64,000 bases of DNA from an uncultured Aquimarina sp. (GCA_947498785.1 CANMLS010000016.1:1-64000); one strand, 5' to 3'. Shown: positions 45,383 to 55,560, numbered from the stretch's first letter. A program made the numbers and translations. The notes: generated by a model from the letters alone, not told the origin.

Positions 45383-48253
45383 TTATTTGACTTGAAATAT
45401 CATTTTAGTTTTGTCTTCTAAAACTTCTACTATTCTTGCACCTAGTTTTTTGTAAAATTCTATAAGGTTGACACCTTCTTTACTAACATTTTTACAGTAG
45501 AATAAGGCTTGAGAATATTTTGATAACTTTGATATATCTAGCATACTCTTAACAATCAGTTTTCCTATTCCTTTTGACTGATACTTTTTTCTTATACACA
45601 TAGTGTCAAAAAATATTGTGTGATTTAATAAAGAAGGGTCGTAATAGCATAAGCTAGACGCTATTGGTATTCCATCATCTTTTATAATCGCAAGGAAGGT
45701 ATCTTTATAATTAGATCTTTCTTTTAATTCTTCTATGTTATACCTTAAATCGACATCAAATTCTTTTTCAAGATCAGTAATGACCTGAAGAGCATTATGG
45801 TCTAGATCAAATAAAATTTCTACATCTGGAGACAGAATTATTTTTTTTAAAGTTGTTACTAATTCGGTTTTTAATACCTCAAAATCTTCGGTATTTTCTT
45901 TCATTTTTAATGTTAGTTGTTTTATCAAAAGATTACTGATTGATTTGAATTGATTAGGAATTAATTCAAACCCATTCCTTTTATAAAACTTGATTAGGCT
46001 TTCTGATTTCTCACCTTTTTCAGTAAGAACATATATTTGAGAAAAACCATCAAAAAGTGAAATTTTAGAATATAATTGTAACATTATTTGTCCTAATCCC
46101 AGATTTTGTTTTTCAGAAATGATACCAATAGTATCGAGATAAATAATCTCATTTGATAAGTTAGGGCTTACATAAGATAAAATAAATCCAACAGGTGTTT
46201 TATCTTCATATATCATTATTATCTGAGAAGTTTTTTGCTGTAGTCTTTTTTTGATATCATCAGTAGAATATCTTAATTCGTTAGAAAAAGAATCCTTTTC
46301 AATAGATAACAATTCTTCTATCAATTCATCACTAAATGCTTTGTTTGTGATTTCAATTTTAGGATTAGGGAGTTTTTCACTTAGTTTCTTTGTAAATTTG
46401 TTAACCACTTTCTCTTTTCTTTCATCTATCGTTGTTTCATGATAATCAGGTTGGCGATCGATTGACATTTTTGGAGTAGAAAAGCTTGTTTTTTCCTTTT
46501 TATGAATTTGCGATATCAATTTATTCTCTTTTATATATTCTTCTACATCAATTTCGAAGACTCCTTTATTACCATCAACTAATTTTTCAACTTTGTTTGC
46601 ACCCACTTGAGTGAACCCATAGTCAATTACACCTTTTAAAGGTCTGTTGTATCCAAGAGCGACAGTATAATGATGTTTTGAATTTGATGAAGAATAAAGT
46701 GCTGTATTATCAGGGTCTACAGATTCAAAATAATATGTTTCATGATAAGAAATACTAGCTTGTTTCTCGCTAAATTTTTTTGCATAATTTACAAAGTTTA
46801 TTGGTTTTCCATATGGAGCGGCAAAGATGACCACTTTTTTGGATCCTGCCTGATGAGCATCCATTAGGATTGAATTTAAAATGAATTTCATCGTTCCGTT
46901 ATTTCCTCTTAATTCAAGAAGACGATTGTCATACTCTACGGTGTCTACCAAAATAGTTTTTTGCCCTAATCGATTTACACCTAAGTATAATGTTGCTATT
47001 CCGAGAAATTCTTGATAGGGCTCCAACCAAAATTCGATAATCGGTGTCGTTGGATTAAGAGTCAATCTTGTTATTTCTCCATGAAAGAGTCCTGTAGGTT
47101 TAAATATACAGCATGATAACCTCTTGTTGTCAAATAGTAATTCAGGAATGTTTTTAGAACTTCTGACTGCATATAGTTTTCTGGGTTTAGGCAATTTACC
47201 TTCGTAATTTTGGAGAATATCTTTGATGTAGTCCAATTCTAATTTAAGATTATCTAATTTTACTTCTTCATCTAGTTTATTTTGTTTTTTTAGAATGGAA
47301 TGACCTTTGTCTAAGGCAGGAGAAATTAGATTAATAATCTCTAAAGCAGCAACTTTATCCTTTTTGTTTTTTAGTAAAGCATAATGGTCCTTAATTGTAT
47401 TAAATAATTTATTTCTATTCTGTTTGATATCTACTTCTGGTTTTTCATCTTTACTCCCTAATATTTTTTTAATGATCTGAATTAACCTTTCATCCCACTC
47501 TGTTTGTTTTTCTAGTTTACTTGGACCAATACTATGAATCTGTGAAGAATTAAAGATTATATAATCTGTATCAAAACCTTTATGGGATATCTTTCTTAAA
47601 ACTTCACTGGTAATTTTGTTATTCTGATAATAAGATTGAAGATCTCCATAAGTGCTGATCATCTGAAAGTAAAGTATAATATTAGGATCTTCTGACAAAA
47701 GTGTACTGATAGACTCTAATAGCTTAATCTTACTTCTAAGGTTGAGGTTGATATTTGTTGGATGGAGTTCTGTTTTACTGTATAGTAACCCCATACATTG
47801 AAACAAAATTTCATCAACTATATTTACTATTTTTTCATCTTCAATAAAATTTATAGTTTCTTCTGAAAAGTCGATATTATGGTAATTCTCCTGCAACAGT
47901 TTTGATAATGCTTTATAATGTTTGGGAAGAATAATACTTAGTAATCTTTGATGGAATAATAGGTTTTCAGGATGATAATCTTCGCGATTAACTACTAAAT
48001 TCAGATAACTGATTATTTCTGAAATACTATTTAATTTGTAATTGGATAATAAGTTGAAAAATGAAATGTTAGAGATTCCTATACTTTGAAAATCTAATAA
48101 TAAGTTTTTAAAAGTGTTTTCGTTCTGATTTTTAGATATAAAAATTTCAGGTTTAGGAATAAATCTCCTAGATAGTTCTGATTTTCTATTGTTTTGGAAT
48201 TGTGATTTTGGGGAAAGAGAATTGGGTTTTGTGATAAGAGTGTTTCTTTTCAT
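45383..48253 (-). CDS. Large protein with two C-terminal GNAT acetyltransferase domains
   Basis: 956 residues, no signal peptide. Residues 1-355 are helical and unrecognised. Residues ~360-545 look like an alpha/beta domain with some GNAT flavour (EFLGIATLYLG, LRGNNGTMKFILNSILMDAH). Residues ~635-775 are a GNAT domain with acetyl-CoA motif SEKQNLGLGQIML, and ~810-956 a second with KKYQSKGIGKLIV. Each has the usual C-terminal FYKRNGF or FYKKLGA segment. It may acylate two sites or substrates. No family name is known to me for the full length; it stands alone. Confidence 0.7.
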   Translation of the reverse strand: MKRNTLITKPNSLSPKSQFQNNRKSELSRRFIPKPEIFISKNQNENTFKNLLLDFQSIGISNISFFNLLSNYKLNSISEIISYLNLVVNREDYHPENLLFHQRLLSIILPKHYKALSKLLQENYHNIDFSEETINFIEDEKIVNIVDEILFQCMGLLYSKTELHPTNINLNLRSKIKLLESISTLLSEDPNIILYFQMISTYGDLQSYYQNNKITSEVLRKISHKGFDTDYIIFNSSQIHSIGPSKLEKQTEWDERLIQIIKKILGSKDEKPEVDIKQNRNKLFNTIKDHYALLKNKKDKVAALEIINLISPALDKGHSILKKQNKLDEEVKLDNLKLELDYIKDILQNYEGKLPKPRKLYAVRSSKNIPELLFDNKRLSCCIFKPTGLFHGEITRLTLNPTTPIIEFWLEPYQEFLGIATLYLGVNRLGQKTILVDTVEYDNRLLELRGNNGTMKFILNSILMDAHQAGSKKVVIFAAPYGKPINFVNYAKKFSEKQASISYHETYYFESVDPDNTALYSSSNSKHHYTVALGYNRPLKGVIDYGFTQVGANKVEKLVDGNKGVFEIDVEEYIKENKLISQIHKKEKTSFSTPKMSIDRQPDYHETTIDERKEKVVNKFTKKLSEKLPNPKIEITNKAFSDELIEELLSIEKDSFSNELRYSTDDIKKRLQQKTSQIIMIYEDKTPVGFILSYVSPNLSNEIIYLDTIGIISEKQNLGLGQIMLQLYSKISLFDGFSQIYVLTEKGEKSESLIKFYKRNGFELIPNQFKSISNLLIKQLTLKMKENTEDFEVLKTELVTTLKKIILSPDVEILFDLDHNALQVITDLEKEFDVDLRYNIEELKERSNYKDTFLAIIKDDGIPIASSLCYYDPSLLNHTIFFDTMCIRKKYQSKGIGKLIVKSMLDISKLSKYSQALFYCKNVSKEGVNLIEFYKKLGARIVEVLEDKTKMIFQVK

Positions 48254-48566
48254 GATTTTATGCTTTTAAGCTGTGTATAATCCTTTAACCGGGGAGTGGT
48301 GTTTTTCGATTAGAGGAAATTTGGATATGAATAAATCAATTTTGAGTGATCTACTGATTTACATGCTTTATAAAACAAAAATATCAGATAAGAATAATGT
48401 TTGTAAGAGGCGAATATCCCTTTTTTTTAAGGTAAATAACTGTTTTTGAAAAGAATATGGGTGTGAGTTCATTTTTTTGAGAACAAAAAACCCGGCTTTA
48501 AAGCCGGGTGAGTTCATTTTTATTTATGTTGAAACCTTAATTTTAAGTAATTGAGGATTATAACTT
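48254..48566. other. Intergenic region with terminator
   Basis: A 313-base gap between two minus-strand genes. It holds the terminator of the upstream-transcribed gene at 48483-48509 and presumably the promoter of the GNAT gene. No gene seen. Confidence 0.5.
48483..48509 (-). terminator. Terminator of the pectate-lyase-like/GH99-like gene
   Basis: A perfect 20-bp palindrome ACCCGGCTTTAAAGCCGGGT (48490-48509) followed on the minus strand by a run of T. Confidence 0.9.
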
Positions 48567-50348
48567 TTAAAATCCATATATAGGATCAATACTTTTAACA
48601 GAAGTAATACCTTCTCTTATAGCATCAAGATAACCCCAGCCGTTCCCTATAGTTGGAACTAATCCTGCCCCAGCTTCTGCCCATTCTGAAACATTATAAA
48701 TGGATAGAATATTAGGAGTATTTTTATCTTTTTTAATTTCTTGTACAGCTTTTTTTACAAATATTTTAAATTTTTCTGGAGTACTACCTGATATATTAAG
48801 ATTAGAATCATGTGAACTACTTTCTCTATCGGTGGGGATAACAACTATTTTTCCTTTATTATTTCTGTTATGTGTAAAATCATTTACCATACCTCCATAA
48901 TCAGAATAATTTAATCCAGGTATTTCACTGCTCTGATAATCTGTTTCTAAATAAAGTATTCCATTATTTAGGAATTCGGATTCAGCTATTACATTACCTT
49001 TCTGTCTTTCTGGTTTATCAGTATATCTTGCAAGAACACATATTCCATCATATCCTTTTGATTTTGCGAAATTAGACATTCCGATATAGAATGATTTTGT
49101 TGAACTGCCATACCAATCTTCTATGTTTTTACCTTCAAAAACAAAAACGGTAATAAGGTTTAGTCCATTGTAATTGACAACATATGCTTTATTATATCTG
49201 TCTGTAAGTTCAATGTTTGACTTCCATGAATCTTCTAATATAGTTTTGAAATTTGGTTGTGAACTATTTCCAGTACTTAACACCCATGGTACAAATGATA
49301 AATTACTAGCATTAGGGACTTCATTATATAATTTGTATATCCAATTATTCTCATCGTCTAGGTTACTCCATGTTGCTTCATTTAGTTTCCCATACTGGGT
49401 TCTTGTTTGCAGTATACAAGCTTTAACACCTGCTTCTGCTAGCCAATAACATTGCCAATCTAGGACATTCACATCATCACCTCTATACCATCCTAATAAT
49501 GGATGCCTTTTGGGTTGATATCCTCTTAGAATAAGAGATTCATTATTGCCTGATACTTGATCAGTATGAGCCCATTCCCAAGTATACCAGCCATTCCATC
49601 CAGTTGCTCCATCTCTAATAGCATCAAGACCAAAATCAGAATACCAATATGCAAGAACATCTATATCATATTCTCTTTTAGATGTAAAAAATGGAGGTTT
49701 TACTATATTACCCGATATTATTTTTGGAGAAATGGGATTACTATGTTTTTCTTCAAGATGATTATGATGTAAACCGATTAATGCACCACTTCTGTCAAAC
49801 GATATAATACCATTATACACCCCATTGGTAAAGTTCACTCCATCTTCGGATTCTCTTATAATAGAACCTTGTTTTAGTTCCAGATTTTTGCTTGTAAACA
49901 AATAGTTGCCATTAGGATAAAATACGTTTCCAAGCTTATGTGCTAAAATCATCGCTGATGAATCATCATTGATGCCATTTCCTTTAGCTCCAAACCATTG
50001 AGGATATACTTTTTCAATAATAAATCCATTGTTTAGTATAATGTCATCGTTGAAAATTTTTTCAATACCAGCATTTATTCGTGTATGATTTCCGTTTAAT
50101 ATTCCATTTCGAAATGATCCTCCATTAAACTTTAAAGTAACATTTTCTGGGATGTTTATTGTTATTCCGTTTAAGGTAAAGTCATACCTTATTTCCCATA
50201 TGCTATTACTAAAATCGATTGGTTGATTAACGAAATCAAAATTTCTTCTTATGATTTTATACCCTAATTGATTTACATTTGATGACCTGTTTTTAAACTT
50301 AATTTTATCATCGATGCTTTCTAAATCTTCATTGTCTGGAATATACAT
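48567..50348 (-). CDS. Pectate-lyase-like N-terminus fused to a GH99/GH71-like domain
   Basis: 593 residues without a signal peptide. Residues ~40-200 resemble the start of a Pectate_lyase_3/tailspike beta-helix (FNGGSFRNGILNG, YPQWFGAKGNGINDDSSAMI). Residues ~225-593 look like a glycoside-hydrolase barrel of the GH99/GH71/WbsX type (DVLAYWYSDFG, HPLLGWYRGDDVNVLDWQ, AEAGVKACILQ, YNVSEWAEAGAG). The fusion suggests glycan binding or processing. The lack of an export signal and of a T9SS domain is odd; phage-derived tail proteins share this look, but no phage genes are adjacent. Confidence 0.6.
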   Translation of the reverse strand: MYIPDNEDLESIDDKIKFKNRSSNVNQLGYKIIRRNFDFVNQPIDFSNSIWEIRYDFTLNGITINIPENVTLKFNGGSFRNGILNGNHTRINAGIEKIFNDDIILNNGFIIEKVYPQWFGAKGNGINDDSSAMILAHKLGNVFYPNGNYLFTSKNLELKQGSIIRESEDGVNFTNGVYNGIISFDRSGALIGLHHNHLEEKHSNPISPKIISGNIVKPPFFTSKREYDIDVLAYWYSDFGLDAIRDGATGWNGWYTWEWAHTDQVSGNNESLILRGYQPKRHPLLGWYRGDDVNVLDWQCYWLAEAGVKACILQTRTQYGKLNEATWSNLDDENNWIYKLYNEVPNASNLSFVPWVLSTGNSSQPNFKTILEDSWKSNIELTDRYNKAYVVNYNGLNLITVFVFEGKNIEDWYGSSTKSFYIGMSNFAKSKGYDGICVLARYTDKPERQKGNVIAESEFLNNGILYLETDYQSSEIPGLNYSDYGGMVNDFTHNRNNKGKIVVIPTDRESSSHDSNLNISGSTPEKFKIFVKKAVQEIKKDKNTPNILSIYNVSEWAEAGAGLVPTIGNGWGYLDAIREGITSVKSIDPIYGF

Positions 50349-50404
50349 GATTATAGGTTTTAATAAGTTTGTTAATATGATTTAAAAAAAAGATTTTATT
50401 CTAG

Positions 50405-50436
50405 TAAGGTTTAATACTCATAAGGTTTAACACTCA
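50405..50436. repeat. Tandem 16-bp repeat
   Basis: TAAGGTTTAATACTCA (50405-50420) is followed directly by TAAGGTTTAACACTCA (50421-50436), one change. It lies between the accD stop and the next minus-strand start. Confidence 0.6.
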
Positions 50437-50535
50437 GGGGCTTGCCTCGTTAGTGCATGTTTAAAGTTTTAAAGCGTGAAGTTTCAGAATACTAAGTGTG
50501 CTTGCCCCAGAGAAATTACTACTACCAAGCTATTA

Positions 50536-51393
50536 TTAATTTGCTAAAGGTCTATTCAAAATTAAATTTAGATATAGATTTATTCGTTGTTTTAATTCCT
50601 GTCTTGGAGTGATAAAGTCAAGGAACCCGTGTTCTTTTAGAAATTCTGAGGTCTGAAAACCTTCAGGAAGTTCTTTTCCTGTTGTATCTCTTACTACACG
50701 AGGTCCTGCAAATCCAATTAATGCTCCTGGTTCTGCAATATTGATATCACCTAACATTGCAAAAGAAGCAGTGGTGCCTCCTGTGGTTGGGTCTGTACAT
50801 AAGGATATATAGGGTATTCCTGCATCTGCTAACTGAGCTAGTTTTGCAGATGTTTTAGCTAATTGCATTAAAGATAATGCGGCTTCCATCATACGAGCAC
50901 CTCCTGATTTGGAGATAATCATAAACGGGATTTTATTTTTTAAAGCATAATCAGCAGCTCTGGAAATTTTTTCACCTACAACACTTCCCATAGAACCTCC
51001 AATAAAGGCAAAATCCATACAAGCAATAACAATGTCATTTCCGTTGGATTTACCCACAGCTGTTCTAACAGCATCCTTTAGGTTTGTTTTTTCCTGTGCG
51101 TCTTTAAGACGATCAACATATTTCTTTTTATCTTCAAATTTAAGAGGGTCTTTGGAGGTAACACTTTTGTCTAATTCTTTGTATTTGTTATCGTCAAATA
51201 GAATTTCAAAATATTCTTTACTACCTATTCTTACATGATATCCATCTTCAGGACTTACATAGAAATTTTTCTCAAGTTGCTCTGCGTCAACTATTTTTCC
51301 GGTAGGAGACTTATACCAAAGTCCTTTTGGAACGTCTTTTTTGTCTTCGGTAGCTGTTTGTATACCTTTTTGTGTTCTCTTAAACCAAGCCAT
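50536..51393 (-). CDS. accD: Acetyl-CoA carboxylase carboxyltransferase subunit beta
   Basis: 285 residues, the beta half of the carboxyltransferase that transfers carboxyl from biotin to acetyl-CoA to form malonyl-CoA. Crotonase-type motifs are present: [58 protein letters not shown] and GFAGPRVV. The N-terminal four-Cys zinc ribbon of E. coli AccD is absent ([20 protein letters not shown] has no Cys). The gene lies downstream of fbaA with a terminator between. Confidence 0.95.
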   Translation of the reverse strand: MAWFKRTQKGIQTATEDKKDVPKGLWYKSPTGKIVDAEQLEKNFYVSPEDGYHVRIGSKEYFEILFDDNKYKELDKSVTSKDPLKFEDKKKYVDRLKDAQEKTNLKDAVRTAVGKSNGNDIVIACMDFAFIGGSMGSVVGEKISRAADYALKNKIPFMIISKSGGARMMEAALSLMQLAKTSAKLAQLADAGIPYISLCTDPTTGGTTASFAMLGDINIAEPGALIGFAGPRVVRDTTGKELPEGFQTSEFLKEHGFLDFITPRQELKQRINLYLNLILNRPLAN

Positions 51394-51404
51394 AAATTAG
51401 TGTA

Positions 51405-51445
51405 TTAAAAAAAGCTGAAACTTATTTAAAAAGTTTCAGCTTTGG
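51405..51445 (-). terminator. fbaA terminator
   Basis: Perfect 13-bp stem AAAGCTGAAACTT / AAGTTTCAGCTTT (51411-51423 and 51431-51443) with a T-run on the minus strand, between fbaA and accD. Confidence 0.9.
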
Positions 51446-51458
51446 TTTTTCTCTAGTG

Positions 51459-52526
51459 CTACAATGTATTTACATTGTTTAAATCCTCGAATGCCTTTTT
51501 AAGACGGTTCTTAAAGGTAATTTCTCCTTCGCGTAACCATTTTCTAGGATCATAATATTTTTTATTAGGTTCTTCTGTACCTTCAGGATTACCTATCTGT
51601 GTTTTTAGGTATTCAATCTTACTTGTCATATAATCACGAATTCCTTCATTAAAAGCAAACTGAAGATCAGTATCTATATTCATTTTGATTACACCATACC
51701 CAATAGCTTCTCTGATTTCTTCAAGAGTAGATCCACTTCCTCCATGAAATACAAAATCGATGTGGTTAGGGCCGACATTATATTTTTTAGAAATAAATTC
51801 TTGAGAATTTTTAAGAATTTTTGGTGTTAATTTTACATTTCCAGGCTTGTATACCCCATGTACATTACCAAAAGCTGCAGCTACAGTGAATTTATCACTT
51901 ACTTTGCTTAATTCTTCATAAGCATATGCAACCTCTTCTGGCTGGGTGTATAACTTAGAATCATCAACGTCACTATTGTCAACTCCATCTTCTTCTCCTC
52001 CTGTAATTCCTAATTCGATTTCTAAAGTCATACCCATTTTACTCATACGAGCCAAATATTCTTTACAGATATCGATGTTTTCTTCGATTGGTTCTTCTGA
52101 TAAATCAATCATGTGAGAACTATAAAGTGGTTTTCCAGTCTCTTTGTAGAAAGCTTCTCCCGCATCAAGTAAGCCGTCGATCCAAGGAAGTAATTTCTTT
52201 GCACAGTGGTCAGTATGCAAAATTACAGGCACTCCATAAGCTTCGGCCATTAAATGTACATGTCTTGCACCTGCAGTAGCTCCTGCTATTGCAGCTTTTT
52301 GATCGGTATTAGATAGCCCTTTTCCTGCGTTGAATTGCGCTCCACCATTAGAAAATTGAATAATTACAGGAGAATTTAATTCTGCAGCGGTTTCTAAAAC
52401 AGCATTGATTGTATTAGAACCGATTACATTAACTGCAGGTAATGCAAAACCTTTTTGTTTTGCATATTCAAAAATTGCTTGTACTTCGTCTCCTGTAGCA
52501 ACTCCCGGTTTGATATTGTGACTCAT
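51459..52526 (-). CDS. fbaA: Class II fructose-bisphosphate aldolase
   Basis: 355 residues, zinc-dependent aldolase splitting fructose 1,6-bisphosphate in glycolysis. Motifs seen: VILHTDHCAKKLLPW (catalytic Asp and zinc His), EIELGITGGEEDGVD, AAFGNVHGVYKPGNV (zinc His), VFHGGSGS (zinc His) and KMNIDTDLQFAF. Full length for the E. coli-like class. A -7 element TATTTTTG lies on the minus strand at 52552-52559. Confidence 0.97.
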   Translation of the reverse strand: MSHNIKPGVATGDEVQAIFEYAKQKGFALPAVNVIGSNTINAVLETAAELNSPVIIQFSNGGAQFNAGKGLSNTDQKAAIAGATAGARHVHLMAEAYGVPVILHTDHCAKKLLPWIDGLLDAGEAFYKETGKPLYSSHMIDLSEEPIEENIDICKEYLARMSKMGMTLEIELGITGGEEDGVDNSDVDDSKLYTQPEEVAYAYEELSKVSDKFTVAAAFGNVHGVYKPGNVKLTPKILKNSQEFISKKYNVGPNHIDFVFHGGSGSTLEEIREAIGYGVIKMNIDTDLQFAFNEGIRDYMTSKIEYLKTQIGNPEGTEEPNKKYYDPRKWLREGEITFKNRLKKAFEDLNNVNTL

Positions 52527-52949
52527 AACTTAGTTTTGGTTTATAAGGGTACAAAAATAGTAAAATTATATATAAACCGATACATTAATATAATCATTAA
52601 AGTACATCGAATTAGACATGATCCAAAGGTTGAGTAATCTAGTGTAATTACCAAACGTAATGAAGGTTGTATAGATAGTTTTTTAATTTGGGAAACCTGT
52701 TGTTGATTTAGAAAAATTAATGCAAAAAAAGTGTCAATTCGATTTTTGCTATAGAAGTGGTTTAAACTTTTTTGATTCTAGCGAAAAATAGTAGTTTTTT
52801 GATCAATTGAAGTGTTTTTTGCTCTTCATAGCAGCGCTACGAAGTAAGAAAAAGACGAAAATTGAGTGAAAAAGAGCATTTTTATAGCGAATTAAAAAAA
52901 GTTTAAACCACTTCATAATGAAATAGAAAAGTTTAAGCTATTTCGTTTA
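52527..52949. other. Intergenic region between tamL and fbaA with repeat copy B
   Basis: A 423-base gap between two minus-strand genes. It contains the fbaA -7 element (TATTTTTG, minus strand, 52552-52559), repeat copy B (52754-52914), and a small hairpin GAAATAG/CTATTTC (52920-52944) close to the tamL stop. No gene seen. Confidence 0.5.
52754..52914. repeat. Dispersed palindromic repeat, copy B, with perfect 20-bp terminal inverted repeats
   Basis: The left end GAAGTGGTTTAAACTTTTTT (52754-52773) is the exact reverse complement of the right end AAAAAAGTTTAAACCACTTC (52895-52914). The bases ATA flank both ends and may be a target duplication. The interior shares ordered blocks with copies A and C. 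The 161-bp element has no coding frame and resembles a MITE. Confidence 0.75.
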
Positions 52950-55523
52950 TTAAAATGGATAATTTATACCAAAATTATAAACGGCTTCAGAAAAGTTGTA
53001 TCCTTTAAACCATCTTTTGTCATTATCATTGGCGGGATTGAAGGTTTTAAAACCTATGTCAAGTCTTAAAACAAAGAAGTTAAAATCATATCTAAAACCC
53101 AAACCACTTCCAACGGCGATTTCTTGTATATCATCTAATCTAGAAAAAACGGCATCCTCTTCTTCTACACTATCTAAAACATTCCAGATGTTTCCTGCGT
53201 CTATGAACAAAGCTCCATGAAGTGATCCTAAAATATTGTATCGATACTCAAAATTTGATGCTATTTTCATGTTAGCTTCATTAAACTCATTTCTCCCACC
53301 ACTGCTTCCGGGACCTAGGTCATATGCACGCCATGCTCTGTTGTCGTTTGGCCCACCTCCAAAAAAACTTCGTGCAAAAGGAATACTATTGGCATTGCCG
53401 TAGGGTAATGCAATGCCTCCAAATATTCTAAAAGCAATTATGTTTTTTCTTCCAAGATCCCAATGTTTGATATAATCTAATTCTGTTTTTGCATATTGTG
53501 AAAATTCAACACCAAAAACTTCAAAACGATCATTAGAATTTTTCTTGAGACCAGCGATGTCAGAAATAGTACTTAAAACGTTACCTGCAAATTCTATTTT
53601 AGCTCTAAATCTCGAATATTCTTCGTCATAGAGGTTTTCTCTATTGTTTTTTGTATACGTATAACTGGAGGCAAGAATTAGATTATCTTCTGTTAATCGT
53701 ACTTTACGTTCATTAATATTGCTAATTTCTCGTAGTTGATCTGTAGTTAAATTAGAGTTTGGAGTTGCACCTAAAGATTCGTCTATAAAACCATTAGCTC
53801 CGTCAGGAATATTTAAAACAGCATCGTTTATATTTAGAGTTCCATTGTCTGGTTGAGAAAAGAAAGGAGAATCTGGTTGAAGCACTTGTGTGGCAATATT
53901 ATTTAATCGACCAAAAGATGATTTGTAGATATTAAAATAATTATTCGTGTTTAAATTTCTAACATATTGAATATTAACAATGTCTAGCTGATTGGTTAAT
54001 GTGTTGTTTGGCTTCCATTTATAATTAAATACTCCCGTGGCATTTTGTTTGTCTAGCCCAATGTTCTGCTGAACATTTATCCCAAAAATAAGATTAGTGG
54101 TTGGAGACATACGTTTGGGAATAATTTTATTGGTTTTGAAAGGGAAGACTATTTTTGGAAATGATAACTTTACATCGGTTCCAACTTCTGATATATTGAA
54201 GAACTTTTGACCTCCGTCTACAGCATCAATAGAAGATCCAATACTACCTCTTGCTGAAATTTCTAAAATTTCGGCACCCCCAAAAACATTTCTGATTAAT
54301 AAAGAACCTCCAAAACCTATTCCAAAAGCTTGTATACTAGAGGTAGAAACATCAAACTGAGCGCTTGTACTATATTTTTTCTTGGGAGTCAATAAAATAT
54401 TGGCAATAAGACTTTCTCCGTCATTAGGGTCTATGTCGTACCTTATATTAGGGTATTTAAACGTTCTTAAATTATTAATTTGATTATGTGTAAAGGTGCG
54501 ATCCTGATCTCTGAAAATTTCACCTGGAGTAATCAAAACAGAATTTGTAATTGCTTTACGAGTATACTTTATTTTCTCAAAACCATAAATGTTATATCCT
54601 TTATAGAAAGTGCTATCCTTTGGTGTTTGGTTTCTGTTTTGATAAGAGTAATCGGTAAAAATATTTACTTTACTTATTTTGTGTACTTTAAAAGGTATTC
54701 TAGCTGTAGAATCTGCAAAAGTTACAGGGCGATTTTTTATAAGAAGGTTTAAGTTTACTTTATGATTGGTGTTTATTGTATCTGCATCAAATTTTATGAA
54801 TTCTTTTTCAAAATGATATAGTCCAGAATTTCTAAATAGATAGGTTAGTCGTTCTCTTTCTTCTTCGATGTCTGATGTTTTGTATTGTTTTCCAGAGATA
54901 ATTGTGGATTTTTCTGTGTGGAGTTTATAAATAGAATCTGCAACTGTAGATTTTATTTTGGTGCTTAGAGAATCTATTATGTATGGTTGATGAGGTTTTA
55001 CATAATAATCTACGGTAGCTTTTTTGTTGTCTTCTGTGTTAATCTTGTAGTCAGCTTCAATATTAAACCACCCATTATTCCAATAATATGACTGTAACCT
55101 TTTTATAGAGCGTTTTATTTTGGATTCATCCAGAATTGATGGCTGCTCTCCTGTACTTTTTACCCACTCATTTATTCCATTTAAACCAACACCTAAACGA
55201 TCTACTTGCTTTTTAGAAAGAAAACGAGTGATTCGCTTTTGCCTTTTAGGTTTTCGTACTAACCAATCTTTATATAAAGAATCTTGATTAATCTTGGCAA
55301 GATTATATATGTGTAGTCTGAGAGGAATTCCTAACAATTTGGTGTTAGGTTTTTGATACAACTGATTATATAGCTCAACGTCTTTGGTTTTTGCGCTGTC
55401 AACAAAAATTTGATTTTTTTCTAATAAATATTCACTTTCCGGAACTCTTTTTACCGCATCACACGAAAATAAAAAGATGGTGGTTATAGTAATTAATAAT
55501 ATTTTTGTCAGAAAGTCTTTCAA
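52950..55523 (-). CDS. tamL: TamL-type outer-membrane lipoprotein (BamA/TamA family)
   Basis: 857 residues. A lipoprotein signal with lipobox FLFSC is followed by POTRA-like domains (~20-430) and a 16-strand-type barrel with the family end (GFRYDFNFFVLRLDIGFKTF, C-terminal NFGINYPF). TamL is the Bacteroidota lipoprotein form of TamA and works with TamB in outer-membrane protein assembly or lipid transport. The start codon is TTG at 55523; no in-frame ATG is near. No tamB lies downstream, where the repeat element sits instead. Divergent from the methyltransferase gene with 37 bases between them. Confidence 0.88.
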   Translation of the reverse strand: MKDFLTKILLITITTIFLFSCDAVKRVPESEYLLEKNQIFVDSAKTKDVELYNQLYQKPNTKLLGIPLRLHIYNLAKINQDSLYKDWLVRKPKRQKRITRFLSKKQVDRLGVGLNGINEWVKSTGEQPSILDESKIKRSIKRLQSYYWNNGWFNIEADYKINTEDNKKATVDYYVKPHQPYIIDSLSTKIKSTVADSIYKLHTEKSTIISGKQYKTSDIEEERERLTYLFRNSGLYHFEKEFIKFDADTINTNHKVNLNLLIKNRPVTFADSTARIPFKVHKISKVNIFTDYSYQNRNQTPKDSTFYKGYNIYGFEKIKYTRKAITNSVLITPGEIFRDQDRTFTHNQINNLRTFKYPNIRYDIDPNDGESLIANILLTPKKKYSTSAQFDVSTSSIQAFGIGFGGSLLIRNVFGGAEILEISARGSIGSSIDAVDGGQKFFNISEVGTDVKLSFPKIVFPFKTNKIIPKRMSPTTNLIFGINVQQNIGLDKQNATGVFNYKWKPNNTLTNQLDIVNIQYVRNLNTNNYFNIYKSSFGRLNNIATQVLQPDSPFFSQPDNGTLNINDAVLNIPDGANGFIDESLGATPNSNLTTDQLREISNINERKVRLTEDNLILASSYTYTKNNRENLYDEEYSRFRAKIEFAGNVLSTISDIAGLKKNSNDRFEVFGVEFSQYAKTELDYIKHWDLGRKNIIAFRIFGGIALPYGNANSIPFARSFFGGGPNDNRAWRAYDLGPGSSGGRNEFNEANMKIASNFEYRYNILGSLHGALFIDAGNIWNVLDSVEEEDAVFSRLDDIQEIAVGSGLGFRYDFNFFVLRLDIGFKTFNPANDNDKRWFKGYNFSEAVYNFGINYPF

Positions 55524-55560
55524 TCCGTATTCATTATTGATTCAAAAATACACTATTTGT

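Noticed and set aside
52920..52944. GAAATAG/CTATTTC hairpin as the tamL terminator
   Set aside because: The stem is short and no T-run follows on the minus strand, so termination there is not supported.
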